From Halorubellus sp. JP-L1 (GTDB taxonomy: Archaea > Halobacteriota > Halobacteria > Halobacteriales > Natrialbaceae), in assembly GCF_011440375.1 (NCBI RefSeq), contig NZ_JAAOIR010000004.1:248001-312000 (forward strand): 64,000 nucleotides of DNA, written 5' to 3'. Of the stretch, positions 42,237-51,148 are shown piece by piece. Under the pieces are notes generated by a model, which did not search any database, was not told the origin of the DNA, and saw nothing but the letters and a program-made list of their open reading frames with translations. The position numbers and the translations under genes were made by a program. The stretch's first letter is position 1, and every line of letters starts with the position of its first letter.

Positions 42237-43169
42237 TCAGTACTCGTACTCGACGACGGTCGTGCCGTTCGGGGTCTCGACGAACACGGTGTCGCCGTCG
42301 TTGTTCCAGATGGGACTGGACGCACCCCAGTACAGCGAGTCGTCGGTGTCCTCACCGCTTCCCGTGAAGAGCGTGAGTTCCTCGCCGGGGCGGAGTTCGA
42401 CGCCGTCGGGGACGGTGTAGGCGTGGTTAGCCTCGTCCCGGACGACGTACCCGGAGAGGTCCACGGTTCGGTTCCCGCGGTTCTCGAGGACGACGTACTC
42501 GTCGTTCAGGTTGTCGCCGTCGGGGCCGTCCGCGTCGGCGTGGACGCTGGCGACGGCGAGCCCGAAGTCGCCGATGGCGCCGCCGTCGTCGGTCGCGGCA
42601 CCCGCGCCGTCGGTGTACCCCCAGAGGCCGGCGTCCTGGGACATCGCGGTCGCTTCGAGGCTCGCGAACGCGTCGCGCTTCGAGAAGTCGCTGTCGTACA
42701 TCCGAGCGTACCCCTGCGCGAGGAGTTCCTCGTTGACGTTCTCGCCGTCGGCGTACACGTAGACGAGGAGGCGGCCGTAGGATCCGCGGCGGTCGGCTTC
42801 TGGGTCGGTCGCGATCCGTATCTCGGCGTCTGCGACGCGCTGTATCATCCACTCGCTGGCCTGGTGGCCCCAGTCCCGGAGCCACGTGCGGCCGTCCTCG
42901 GTGTCGGGGATGCCGTCGAACTCGTCGGGCGTGACGCCCGTGTGGACTTCGGGCGTGTCGACGCCGAGCAGGCGGACGTTCTCGACGCGGCCGTCCGGGA
43001 AGCGGACCTTGAGCGTGTCGCCGTCCACGACTTCGACGACTTCGACGGTCCACTCGGTCGCAGTTCCGGCAGGGCCGTCGTCGGCGGGGTCGCTCCCGAT
43101 TGTGGACGTACAGCCCGAGAGCACGACGAGGAGTGCGACGACGACCGCGACGGTTGGCCGACCGTTCAT
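42237..43169 (-). CDS. Exported thermonuclease-like lipoprotein with lamin-tail (LTD) domain
   Basis: The 310-residue protein has a Sec-type lipobox (VALLVVLSGCTSTIG). A staphylococcal-nuclease-like domain follows (about residues 40-190): VVDGDTLKVRFPDG, RLLGVDTPEVHTG, and GRLLVYVYADGENVNEELLA containing the conserved Arg/Glu region. After that comes a C-terminal lamin-tail-like beta domain (about 205-305; NDEYVVLENRGNRTVDLSGY). It probably degrades extracellular nucleic acids as a nutrient source or anchors them. The spacing is normal for SNc nucleases. Unlike most lipoproteins here, its signal lacks a twin arginine. Confidence 0.9.
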   Translation of the reverse strand: MNGRPTVAVVVALLVVLSGCTSTIGSDPADDGPAGTATEWTVEVVEVVDGDTLKVRFPDGRVENVRLLGVDTPEVHTGVTPDEFDGIPDTEDGRTWLRDWGHQASEWMIQRVADAEIRIATDPEADRRGSYGRLLVYVYADGENVNEELLAQGYARMYDSDFSKRDAFASLEATAMSQDAGLWGYTDGAGAATDDGGAIGDFGLAVASVHADADGPDGDNLNDEYVVLENRGNRTVDLSGYVVRDEANHAYTVPDGVELRPGEELTLFTGSGEDTDDSLYWGASSPIWNNDGDTVFVETPNGTTVVEYEY

Positions 43170-43884
43170 GCGTGTGTCCTGGGGTCGACGTCGAAAGAGT
43201 GTACCGGCCTGCTGGCGATGGCGAGTGGCGAGTGCGCGTTCGCGATCGGTTCCTGTTCGCGAACGAATCCTGCCCGCAGACGAATCCTGTTCGCGCACCA
43301 ACTACTGCGGACATGCCGGGGTCCGTTGGCGGCCGTTCGATGCGCTAGCGGCGGGGTCGCGCGCTCAGAACTCCGGACGTGGCGGGGTTCGTTTCGGCGC
43401 TCCCAGCGGGGACGTTCCGGGGTCTGGTATCGAATAGAGATGGCGTTCTCGACCGTCTCGATGCGTTCAGCGGGCCGTTTCAGCGGACATCGTGGAGGTC
43501 GGCGTCGGTGTGCGTGGTCGAGCGCTAACTGGGACGGTCCGGACCTCACGGATGTGGGTGCCGGTACTGTGTCGCTCCGCTGGCCGATCGGACGCCACGG
43601 CGATGCTACTGCGGACGTGACGGTGTCTACCGCGACGCCCAGAGGGCAGCCCAGCGGCGGACTTCGTGGTTCTGTGGGTGCGTGCGGGTCGAACGGCGGA
43701 CGTAGTGGGGTCGCCCCGTCGACCGGTCCGGGTGCGGTGCGACGGGACGCTGCCGGTTCGAGTCAGCTGGCTGTGACAAACGGCGGACGCACCGGGGTCG
43801 GTCGACGACTGGAATCGGTGGCCGGGAGCGCGGCGTCGGGCTAGCGGGGGAAGGTTCGTTACCCCGGGGGTCGACGGCTAGAGT
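43170..43884. repeat. Gene-free 715-nt stretch with degenerate ~20-nt repeats
   Basis: No frame here has haloarchaeal protein composition. Instead, about eleven copies of a loose unit CGGAC(A/G)T..(C/T)GGGGTC occur on the plus strand, starting near 43308, 43374, 43408, 43484, 43540, 43590, 43612, 43658, 43697, 43743 and 43784. Several copies are preceded by CTG or GGC. At its left end a separate set of CGAATCCTG/TTCGCG repeats occurs (43245-43295). The nature is unknown: decayed coding sequence, binding-site cluster and repetitive RNA are all possible. Confidence 0.5.
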
Positions 43885-44049
43885 GTGCCAACGTGTAGCG
43901 AACCGGACTGCGAGCGGACGGCGGCGTTCGAGCTGCACGTCCCGTGGGCCGAGAACAGGGTGGTGTGTGCGGCGCACGCTCGCGTGCTCGCGCGTCGGGA
44001 CGGCGTCGTGGCGGACGCGCTCCCGGACGCGACCGACGAGTTACCGTGA
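43885..44049 (+). CDS. Small zinc-finger-like protein (54 residues)
   Basis: From GTG 43885 to TGA 44047-44049 the frame encodes a 54-residue protein with two metal-binding pairs: CSEPDCERTAAFELHVPWAE, then VVCAAHARVLARR, that is CxxxxC ... CxxH. The composition is acidic and codon use fits the genome, unlike the repeat-filled gap before it. Small zinc-finger proteins of this size are abundant in haloarchaea and often regulatory. The gene is short and starts with GTG, so automated annotation would often miss it. No ribosome-binding site is clear. It converges on the GNAT gene, 31 nt away. Confidence 0.6.
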   Translation: MPTCSEPDCERTAAFELHVPWAENRVVCAAHARVLARRDGVVADALPDATDELP

Positions 44050-44080
44050 ACGACGAATTACCGAGACCGTGCGACGGCGC

Positions 44081-44818
44081 TCACTCGAGGTGCTTCGCCA
44101 TCATCACCTCGTCGACGTACCGGTCCTCGATCTTGTAGTGGTCCTCGCGGACGGCCTCCGTCTCCCAGCCGTGGGCCTCGAGGAACTCGATGGCGTTCTC
44201 GTTCGTCGACGGTACCGAGTTGTAGAGGCGCTCGTACCCGGTGCTCGCCGCCCATTCGACCCCGCGCTCCAGGAGGTGCGAGCCGATCCCGTTCCCACGG
44301 TACGCTTCGAGCACGCCGACGGTGAGTTCGGCGGTGTGACTCAGCTTCTCGACCTCCGGGTGCGCGATGTGTACCCACCCGACGACCTCGCTGTCGACGC
44401 ACGCGACGAAGAACAGTCGCGTCTCCAGTTCGTTGTGCCGGAGGAGGACGCCCTCCTCCTCGAGGATGTGCGCGACGGACTCGGCCTCGACGTAGTCCCC
44501 GCCTTCGACGGTGCGACGCATCGCGCCGACGAGTCCGGTGAGGTCCGCCTCGCGGGCCTGCCGGATCGTGAACGCTACCTCGTCCGTCTCGAACTCCTCC
44601 TCCGCGCCGGATTCGAACGCGATACGGAGGTGATCGCGATCGGACTCCTCCAGGACGCCGTTTCGCTTCAGGATCGCGACGTGGTGGCCGAACGCGCGCT
44701 CGTCGAGGCCCAGGGCCTTCCGGAGCTTCTCGTACCGGACCGTCCCGTGCGATTCGACGTAGTCGTAGATCGCTTCGCGGTCCGCGTGATCGAACTCGAG
44801 TTTGCCAGTTAGTTCCAT
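44081..44818 (-). CDS. Winged-helix/GNAT acetyltransferase fusion
   Basis: The 245-residue protein has an N-terminal winged helix of about 80 residues (DREAIYDYVESHGTVRYEKL; GHHVAILKRNGVLEESDRDH). A GNAT domain follows (about residues 85-245) with the acetyl-CoA loop GVLEAYRGNGIGSHLLERG (Q/R-x-x-G-x-G/A motif) and SVPSTNENAIEFLEAHGW. GNAT enzymes acetylate amines or proteins; the wHTH suggests DNA binding, so this could be a regulator that acetylates or senses acetyl-CoA. The ATG at 44818 is preferred to a start 15 nt upstream. No partner gene is apparent. Confidence 0.86.
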   Translation of the reverse strand: MELTGKLEFDHADREAIYDYVESHGTVRYEKLRKALGLDERAFGHHVAILKRNGVLEESDRDHLRIAFESGAEEEFETDEVAFTIRQAREADLTGLVGAMRRTVEGGDYVEAESVAHILEEEGVLLRHNELETRLFFVACVDSEVVGWVHIAHPEVEKLSHTAELTVGVLEAYRGNGIGSHLLERGVEWAASTGYERLYNSVPSTNENAIEFLEAHGWETEAVREDHYKIEDRYVDEVMMAKHLE

Positions 44819-44894
44819 GCCGGCTGTTACCACGGGGCGTTACTTGACTGTTGTCCCGTTCGCAGCGCTTCGAGAACGACCACGGGCGTCCACC

Positions 44895-45461
44895 CTAGCT
44901 CTCGGGCAGGATGTCGCCGATGGACGCGCCGACCGCCATCACGATCGCGGTGATGGTGACCTGACCGAGTGCGACCGTCGGCGTCGACCAGTCGACGCGC
45001 CCCCACATCGTCATCAGTAACAGCGCCATCACGATGGCGATGATCGGGATGCTGACGATGCGGAGCGGGACCGTGTCCGCGATGAGGTCCTCCTCGATCT
45101 TCTCGAACTCGGCCGCGTGGAGGATGCCGTACACCGTCGCGAACCCGAGCGCGACGGTCGGGACGTACAGGAGGGGGCTGGCCGCGATGTGACTCCCGAT
45201 CTCGAGCGTCCCCTCCTCGACGACCATCGGCATGCCGAAGACGAAGCTCCCGACGACCGCCTCGCCGACGTCGCGCCCGTCGAAGCCACTTCGGAGTCGC
45301 ACGAACGGTCGATTCCGGCTCCGCCGGAGCGCCTGCATCGTCTCGCGGACCTGCTGCTGTTCGGCCTCGGAGTCCACGAGGTCCTCCAGGGCCTCCAGTT
45401 CGTCGAACACGTCGTCGATGTCGCCGTCGGGGTCGCTGCCGTCCGCTCGCTCCTCGCTCAT
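44895..45461 (-). CDS. DUF2391-type integral membrane protein
   Basis: The 188-residue protein has an acidic N-terminal helix (DIDDVFDELEALEDLVDSEA) and about four membrane segments (about 68-188). GEAVVGSFVFGMPMVVEEGT and the ending VTITAIVMAVGASIGDILPE match the DUF2391/TIGR02587 family, whose role is unknown. The ATG at 45461 starts the acidic helix. It lies 154 nt from, and is divergent from, the phosphate transporter gene. Confidence 0.75.
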   Translation of the reverse strand: MSEERADGSDPDGDIDDVFDELEALEDLVDSEAEQQQVRETMQALRRSRNRPFVRLRSGFDGRDVGEAVVGSFVFGMPMVVEEGTLEIGSHIAASPLLYVPTVALGFATVYGILHAAEFEKIEEDLIADTVPLRIVSIPIIAIVMALLLMTMWGRVDWSTPTVALGQVTITAIVMAVGASIGDILPES

Positions 45462-45614
45462 GGACACTCCACCGTCGGGGGGCGAGAAAAAACCACGGCC
45501 CGGCGCGAACCCACTGGCGAGAACGCCTCGCCGCGAACCCACCGGGGATAACTACTTGACGCGGGCGGGCGACGCGGCAACCATGCCCGCGGTTCCACCG
45601 ACGACCGCAGCCCG

Positions 45615-46829
45615 GTGGTGCGCGTGGTAGACGTCGTCTTCTGGGCGCTGGTCGCGCTCGCGACCGTCACCAGCCTCGTCACCGCGTGGGCGCTCGGCGC
45701 GAACTCGAACTCGCCGCCGTTCGCGCCCGCCATCGGCGCGAACGCCATCGGCACGATGCGCGCCGCGTTCCTCATCGGCATCCTCGCCGCGCTCGGCGCG
45801 CTCACGCAGGGGGGCGCGATCTCCGAGACCGTCGGTGCGGGCCTCATCGACGGCGTCGCCATCACGAGCCTCGCCGCGACCGCCGGCCTCCTCACCGCCA
45901 CCGGGTTCATGGCGTTCGGGATCTACACCGGCTACCCCGTTCCGGCGGCGTTCGCGACGACGGGCGCGATGGTCGGCGTCGGACTCAGTCTCGGCGGCGA
46001 CCCCGCGCTCGGCACGTACCAGCGCATCGCGACGTTCTGGGTGCTCGTCCCGCCGGTCTCGGGCGGGCTCGCGTACCTGACCGCGACGCTCCTGCGTCGC
46101 GACGACGTCCCCGACACGGTCGGCATCCCGCTGCTCGCCGCGCTGGTCGGCGGCATCGTTGCGAACGTTCGTCTGAGCATCATCCCCGCGTCCGGCGACG
46201 CCGACCAGGGGAGTCTCGCCGCGTACGGCGCGAGCTTCGTCGAGTCGACGACCGTCGCGGGCGTGGACGTCATCGCGGTCGCGATCACGCTCGCGTTCGC
46301 CGCCGCGAGCTTCCAGTTCATCCGCCGCCGTACGCAGGCCTCCGTCGACGAGGGCGTGAAGACGTTCCTGCTCGTGCTCGGGAGCATCGTCGCGTTCTCC
46401 AGCGGCGGCAGTCAGGTCGGGCTCGCGACGGGCCCGCTCGAGAACCTCTACGGCGTCGAACTCGGCCTCCCGAGCATCGTCCTGCTCGCGCTCGGGTCCG
46501 TCGGCATCCTCGGCGGCGCGTGGATGGGCGCACCCCGCCTCCTGCAGGCGACGAGTCGCGAGTACGCACAACTCGGCATTCGGCGCTCCATCGCCGCACT
46601 GGTCCCGGGATTCGTCATCGCGCAGGCCGCGATCGTCCTCGGCATCCCGATCTCGTTCAACAACATCATCATCAGCGGCGTCATCGGCGGCGGCCTCGCC
46701 GGCGGCTCCGCCGGCGTCTCCCGCCAGAAGCTCCTCACGACCGTCGCGTTCTGGATCCTCACGCTCTTCTCGAGCATCGCCGTCGGGTTCGGCCTCTACC
46801 GACTGTTCGCGGCGGTACTGGGGGCTTGA
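45615..46829 (+). CDS. Inorganic phosphate transporter (PiT family)
   Basis: The 404-residue protein has about ten to eleven membrane helices and the duplicated PiT elements: GANSNSPPFAPAIGANAIGT (about 30-49) near the N-terminus and PISFNNIIISGVIGGGLAGG in the C-terminal half. PiT carriers import phosphate (or metal-phosphate) with cations. The start is uncertain: the frame opens with GTG codons at 45615, 45618 and 45624, and no in-frame ATG gives the first helix. No PhoU-like gene is adjacent. A Usp-domain gene follows on the opposite strand. Confidence 0.87.
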   Translation: MVRVVDVVFWALVALATVTSLVTAWALGANSNSPPFAPAIGANAIGTMRAAFLIGILAALGALTQGGAISETVGAGLIDGVAITSLAATAGLLTATGFMAFGIYTGYPVPAAFATTGAMVGVGLSLGGDPALGTYQRIATFWVLVPPVSGGLAYLTATLLRRDDVPDTVGIPLLAALVGGIVANVRLSIIPASGDADQGSLAAYGASFVESTTVAGVDVIAVAITLAFAAASFQFIRRRTQASVDEGVKTFLLVLGSIVAFSSGGSQVGLATGPLENLYGVELGLPSIVLLALGSVGILGGAWMGAPRLLQATSREYAQLGIRRSIAALVPGFVIAQAAIVLGIPISFNNIIISGVIGGGLAGGSAGVSRQKLLTTVAFWILTLFSSIAVGFGLYRLFAAVLGA

Positions 46830-46859
46830 TCGACGAACGCGAACGAATCCCGGAGCTGG

Positions 46860-47297
46860 TCACTCGCGGACGACGGTGACGGTCGTCGGAGCTTCCGCCA
46901 CGACGGTCGTCGCGACGGTTCCCAGCAGTCTGCTCGCGAGCCCCGTTCGCCCGCCGTGGCCGCCCATTACCACGTGGTCGACGTCGTGGTCGCTGACGTA
47001 CGCGACGATGGTCTCTGCGGGCTCGCCGGACTCGACGGTGGTCTCGACGCTCCGGCCGACCGCTGCCGCGGTCTCGGTCGCCCGACTCACGAGGTCGTTC
47101 GCGCGTTCCTCGGCGGCCGCCTCCCGATCCTCGTCGACCACGTCTCCCAGAAGGCCGCCCTCGCTCATCGACGCGTCCAGCGGCGTGACGACGTTCAATA
47201 CGGTGGTCCGACACTCGAACGTCTCCAGTGCGTGCTGAAGGGCCGCGTCCGCGAGCGGCGACCCGTCCAGCGGGACGAGGACGTGCGACGGAGCCAT
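46860..47297 (-). CDS. Universal stress protein (UspA) family protein
   Basis: The 145-residue protein is a canonical Usp: SHVLVPLDGSPLADAALQHA at the N-terminus and VVMGGHGGRTGLASRLLGTV, which keeps the G-2x-G-9x-G(S/T) ATP-binding loop, near residues 110-130. Such proteins bind ATP and accumulate in stress. The ATG at 47297 is chosen; an ATG three codons earlier is possible. It is convergent with the phosphate transporter gene (30 nt apart). Confidence 0.9.
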   Translation of the reverse strand: MAPSHVLVPLDGSPLADAALQHALETFECRTTVLNVVTPLDASMSEGGLLGDVVDEDREAAAEERANDLVSRATETAAAVGRSVETTVESGEPAETIVAYVSDHDVDHVVMGGHGGRTGLASRLLGTVATTVVAEAPTTVTVVRE

Positions 47298-47380
47298 ACC
47301 GGTCATTCGTGGCGGTGGGTACAAGTAATCCCCCGGAAGCCGCCATCGAACGGCGGGCCGTCGTGGGGGAAGATTGCAGG

Positions 47381-47797
47381 TCAGTCCCTGACTTCGTCGA
47401 CTCCAGTGAGGACGGCCGCGGTGTCGACGGCGTCGTGCGTGTCGAGCAGGGTCTCCGCTGCGGTGCGGACGGTGACGTCGGGATTGCAGTCGACGCCGTA
47501 GCACGCCGCGAACAGTTCGAGGTACGCGTTCAGGCCGGTCTCGAGGGCGTCGAACGCCTCCGGCTCGAAGTACACCCACGAGTCCTCCGTTCGGGCGTCG
47601 ATGTACGTGGCGGCGGCTTCGCCGACGCCGTCGCGGGCGAATTCGACCGCTCGGTCGCGGTCGAGCGACCCCGTTGGCGGGTCGAACGCGTCGCGAGCCT
47701 GGACGGCGCGATCGCGGAGTGCGAACGCGCGCGCCTCGTAGTCCGTCGGCTCGCTCGCGGTCGCGTCAGCGCGGTCGTCCGTCGAGGCGTCGACCAT
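47381..47797 (-). CDS. Acidic protein of unknown function in the electron-transfer-flavoprotein operon
   Basis: The 138-residue protein is mostly helical and acidic, with SWVYFEPEAFDALETGLNAY and a CYGVDCNPD element whose paired cysteines could bind metal or form a disulfide. It has no recognised family. Its start codon lies only 6 nt after the stop of the FixC-like gene on the same strand, so it is the last gene of that operon and probably assists the flavoprotein complex. This is inferred from position alone. Confidence 0.65.
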   Translation of the reverse strand: MVDASTDDRADATASEPTDYEARAFALRDRAVQARDAFDPPTGSLDRDRAVEFARDGVGEAAATYIDARTEDSWVYFEPEAFDALETGLNAYLELFAACYGVDCNPDVTVRTAAETLLDTHDAVDTAAVLTGVDEVRD

Positions 47798-47803
47798 CCC
47801 GCC

Positions 47804-49474
47804 TCACCCCTGCTTGAACTCGACGCCCTTCTCGCCCGCGGGGTGGTCCCAGTCGGTGTCGGCGACGATCGCGCACGTCCCGCACTCGACGCACGGCTGG
47901 GTGTCGAGGCTCACGACGCGCTCCTCGCTGCCGTTCTGCTTCACGGTCTCGGAGCGATAGCAGCCGCCGCCGAAGTCCTGCGCGCTCACCGGGCACGCGG
48001 AGACCGCCGCGCCGCTGGCCTCGTAGGACTCGTCGAGCAACTCGATGTGCGGGTCGCCGACGTCGTACGTGAGGTCGCCGATGCGGTCGTCGAGCTCGGG
48101 CGGCTCGACCTCGGACTCGACGGTGACGCGGTCGCCCAGGACCTCGCCGATGACCGTCGGGAGCGTGACGTACGGCGTCTTCGTGTCCGGCATCAGCATC
48201 GACATGAACGGCGACGAGTACGCGGACTCGATGACGCCGAGGTCGTCGGCGACCTTCACGCCGAAGCGACCGACCGCGGACGTGAGGACGGCGTCAGTGA
48301 GGTTCGTCACGGCGTCGTGCTCGCCGAGCGCCGACGCGACCTCGTAGCGCTTCGGGCGGAGTTTGCCCATCACGCCCTCCTCGTTCAGTTTGCGCTCGTA
48401 GAGCGCGCCCGCGGTCGGCTCGGACTTCCGGCTCTTCCGGGCGCGGGATTCGACGAACGCCTCCGCGGCGAGCGCGCCAGCCGTCACCGCGTGATTCATC
48501 CCCTTGATGATCGGGCCCTGGGCCTGCATCTGGCCGGCGGCGTCCCCGACGAGCACGAGCCGGCCGCGATGCGGGCTCGTGTGCGCGACCTTCTTCGAGT
48601 CCGGGACGAGCTTCGCCGAGTACTCGAGTTCGTCGTACTCGCCGTCGAAGTACTCCGCGAGCATCGGGTGCGTCAGGAGCGCGTCCAACAGTTCGTGTGG
48701 TTCGGCTTGCTCCGCGACGAGGCTGTCGAGGTGGAAGACGGTCCCGACCGAGAGCGTGTCCTCGTTCGTGTAGAGGAACCCGCCGCCGCGCACGCCCTCG
48801 AACAGGTCGCCCGAGAACAGGTGGGCCGCGCCCTCGTCCTCGCCGATCCCGAACCGCTCCTCGACCGCGCCGTCGGGGAGGTCGACGACGGCCTTCACGC
48901 CCTGGAACCACTCCTCGGGTTCGTCCCAGTCCATGAGGCCCGCGTCGCGCGCCAGTTCGCTGTTCACGCCGTCCGCGGCGACGACGAGGTCCGCCTCGAT
49001 CGGGTCGAGTTCCTCGCACGTCACGCCGACGATCTCGCCGTCCTCCTCGAGGAGGCCGTCGACGTGCACGCCCGTCACCACGCCACCGCCGGTCTCGCGC
49101 GTTCGCTCGTGGACGCGCTGCTCGAGCCACGAGTCCATCTTCCGGCGGAGGACCGCGTCCGACCACTCCGTGTCGTGGTCGTGGAGGTCCGTGATGTCGT
49201 AGGACTTCACGTGCCGTCCGGCGACGTTGTGGATGTGGTACTCCGTGATCGGGCGCTCCGCGGCCGCCTCCCGGAATCCCGGGAAGAGGTCGTCGATCGT
49301 GTACGGCGCGGACTCCTCTGCGTAGATGAGGCCCCCCGAGACGTTCTTCGACCCGGCTTCGACGCCCCGTTCGAGGACGAGCGTCTCGACGCCGTTGTCG
49401 GCCAGTACCGCCGCCGCCGCGGCGCCGCCGGGACCGCACCCGACGACGACCGCTTCGTAGTGTTCTCTGGTCAT
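47804..49474 (-). CDS. fixC: FixC-type flavoprotein dehydrogenase fused to a FixX-like ferredoxin
   Basis: The 556-residue protein begins with an FAD-binding fold (VVVGCGPGGAAAAAVLADNG, residues 9-28), NVSGGLIYAEE, and VGDAAGQMQAQGPIIKGMNH near 315-335, matching ETF-quinone oxidoreductase/FixC. The C-terminal 65 residues are an added ferredoxin-like module (CPVSAQDFGGGC...QPCVECGTCAIVADTDWDHP), normally the separate FixX. Reducing equivalents from the EtfA/B pair would pass through FAD and Fe-S to a quinone, or take part in bifurcation. It lies 19 nt after etfA in a tight operon. Confidence 0.88.
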   Translation of the reverse strand: MTREHYEAVVVGCGPGGAAAAAVLADNGVETLVLERGVEAGSKNVSGGLIYAEESAPYTIDDLFPGFREAAAERPITEYHIHNVAGRHVKSYDITDLHDHDTEWSDAVLRRKMDSWLEQRVHERTRETGGGVVTGVHVDGLLEEDGEIVGVTCEELDPIEADLVVAADGVNSELARDAGLMDWDEPEEWFQGVKAVVDLPDGAVEERFGIGEDEGAAHLFSGDLFEGVRGGGFLYTNEDTLSVGTVFHLDSLVAEQAEPHELLDALLTHPMLAEYFDGEYDELEYSAKLVPDSKKVAHTSPHRGRLVLVGDAAGQMQAQGPIIKGMNHAVTAGALAAEAFVESRARKSRKSEPTAGALYERKLNEEGVMGKLRPKRYEVASALGEHDAVTNLTDAVLTSAVGRFGVKVADDLGVIESAYSSPFMSMLMPDTKTPYVTLPTVIGEVLGDRVTVESEVEPPELDDRIGDLTYDVGDPHIELLDESYEASGAAVSACPVSAQDFGGGCYRSETVKQNGSEERVVSLDTQPCVECGTCAIVADTDWDHPAGEKGVEFKQG

Positions 49475-49493
49475 GATTTGGCTGTCCGCATCG

Positions 49494-51146
49494 TCAGTCG
49501 TCTCCGGCCGCCAGTTCGTCGAGTCGCAGTTCGCCCGACTCCACGGCCTCCGTGAGTCGAGGGAGCACCTCGAAGAGGTCGCCCTGGACGTAGTAGTCCG
49601 AGAAGTCCTTGATGTCCGCGTCCGGGGCCGTGTTGATCGAGATGATCGTGTCGGATTCGTCCATGCCGACCTTGTGCTGGATCGCGCCACTGATGCCGGC
49701 GGCGACGTACACGTCGGGTTCGACGACCTGCCCGGACTCGCCGATCTGTCGGTCCTCGCCGACGTACTGCTCGACGTGCCCGTCGAAGCTGTACGAGGAC
49801 GTGATGACCCCGCGCGAGAGGCCGAGTTCGGCGTCCTCGAACGCGTCCCGGAGTTCGAGGCCGAGTTCGATCCCCTTCGTCGGGTCGTCGCCGATGCCGC
49901 GACCGAGCGCGACGACGACGTCGTACCCGGTGAGGTCGACGCCCTCGTCGAGCGTGTCGTGGTCCTCGACGTCGACGCGGAACCACTCGTCGGGCGCGTC
50001 GAGGTCGCTGTGGACGACCTCGCCCTCGCGCTCGGGGTCCGGGTCGGGGACGTCGAAGCTCCCGGGGATGACGCTCCCGCCCTGCGGGTGGAACTCACGG
50101 TGGGGTTTGTCGAGGCAGAGGATCGTCGAGTACTCGAACCCGGAGAAGTCCGGCCGCTTCATGTGGAGGACGCGCTCGAACTCGCGCTTGCCCTCCCCGC
50201 CGGTCTTCGCCGGGTTCGAGATGACGGTGTCCTCGATGTACAATCCCGAGCAGTCACTCGCGAGCCCCGAGTCGAGCTCGCCCTGGACTTGCGCGGAGAG
50301 GTCGCGGCCGTTGTTCGTCGCGGGGAACAGCACGTACCGCGGTTCGTCGTAGTCGTGCCAGTCGCGGCTCGGGCGGTCTTCGCGACCGAACTCGTGGTCG
50401 TCGCCGCGCGCGACGTCACAGAACACCTCGCTGTAGGGCTTGTGGAGGAACCGATCCATCCGGTCGTCCTCGTGGACGACGACGAGGTCCGCGCCGTGCG
50501 CGATGCAGTCCTCCGCGTGCCCCTCGACGTCGTCCCCGACGAGGACCGCGACGACGCGCTCGTCCTCGTCGTACTGGTCGTTGTAGTCGTCCATGAGTTG
50601 CCGGGCCTTCCCGAGCATCTCGAGGCTCACGTCGACGAGTTCGCCCTGCTGGGTCTCGCAGTACACCCACATGTCGCGGTAGTCGCCGTCCTCGAGGCCG
50701 TGCACGTACTGCTTGTCCTCGGTCGGGTGGTCGAGCTCCGGGTACTTCTCCTCCGGCGGAACGTACTCCGCCTCCCCGTCGCCCTCGCTGGACTGGAGGT
50801 CGTCCATGCGGGCCTGGATGCGGTCCTTCGCCGTCGATCGGTCCTGGCCCGCCTCCTCCCGCTCCATGAGGCCCTCCAGGACCTCGAAGTCGTCGACGTC
50901 CCGGACGAGGTTCGCCATCTCAGCGACCGTGTACTCGCCCGGGTCGAGTTCGTCGTAGTCGATCGCGTCCTCGTCCTCGTCGTGGAGCTTGTCGATCCGG
51001 CTCTGGACGAGGGTCTTCACGCCAGCGCGATTCTTCCCCTCCTTCTCGCGCTCGAGGACCTCCTCCAGGTCCTCGGGGTCGTCGACGTCCTTCACCTTCG
51101 GGCCGAGTTCGCTGATCTCGAAGTCGTTCGGGTCGAACACGGCCAT
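49494..51146 (-). CDS. etfA: Electron-transfer flavoprotein alpha subunit (EtfA/FixB) with duplicated N-terminal extension
   Basis: The 550-residue protein is about 230 residues longer than typical EtfA. Residues about 8-55 and 70-117 are two copies of an approximately 48-residue helical unit (VKDVDDPEDLEEVLEREKEG and VRDVDDFEVLEGLMEREEAG), then an acidic linker. The core follows from about residue 155: QQGELVDVSLEMLGKARQL, VVALGRGIGDDPTKGIELGL and PDVYVAAGISGAIQHKVGMD, the FAD-binding C-terminal domain. EtfA with EtfB carries electrons from dehydrogenases to the FixC-type oxidoreductase. It starts 2 nt after the etfB stop. Confidence 0.92.
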   Translation of the reverse strand: MAVFDPNDFEISELGPKVKDVDDPEDLEEVLEREKEGKNRAGVKTLVQSRIDKLHDEDEDAIDYDELDPGEYTVAEMANLVRDVDDFEVLEGLMEREEAGQDRSTAKDRIQARMDDLQSSEGDGEAEYVPPEEKYPELDHPTEDKQYVHGLEDGDYRDMWVYCETQQGELVDVSLEMLGKARQLMDDYNDQYDEDERVVAVLVGDDVEGHAEDCIAHGADLVVVHEDDRMDRFLHKPYSEVFCDVARGDDHEFGREDRPSRDWHDYDEPRYVLFPATNNGRDLSAQVQGELDSGLASDCSGLYIEDTVISNPAKTGGEGKREFERVLHMKRPDFSGFEYSTILCLDKPHREFHPQGGSVIPGSFDVPDPDPEREGEVVHSDLDAPDEWFRVDVEDHDTLDEGVDLTGYDVVVALGRGIGDDPTKGIELGLELRDAFEDAELGLSRGVITSSYSFDGHVEQYVGEDRQIGESGQVVEPDVYVAAGISGAIQHKVGMDESDTIISINTAPDADIKDFSDYYVQGDLFEVLPRLTEAVESGELRLDELAAGDD

Positions 51147-51148
51147 CG

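Noticed and set aside
38752-43169. HerA ATPase and thermonuclease as a repair pair
   Set aside because: The nuclease has an export signal and lipobox, so it acts outside the cell.
43308-43806. CRISPR array
   Set aside because: Units are degenerate, unevenly spaced, and spacers are not of equal length; no cas genes are near.
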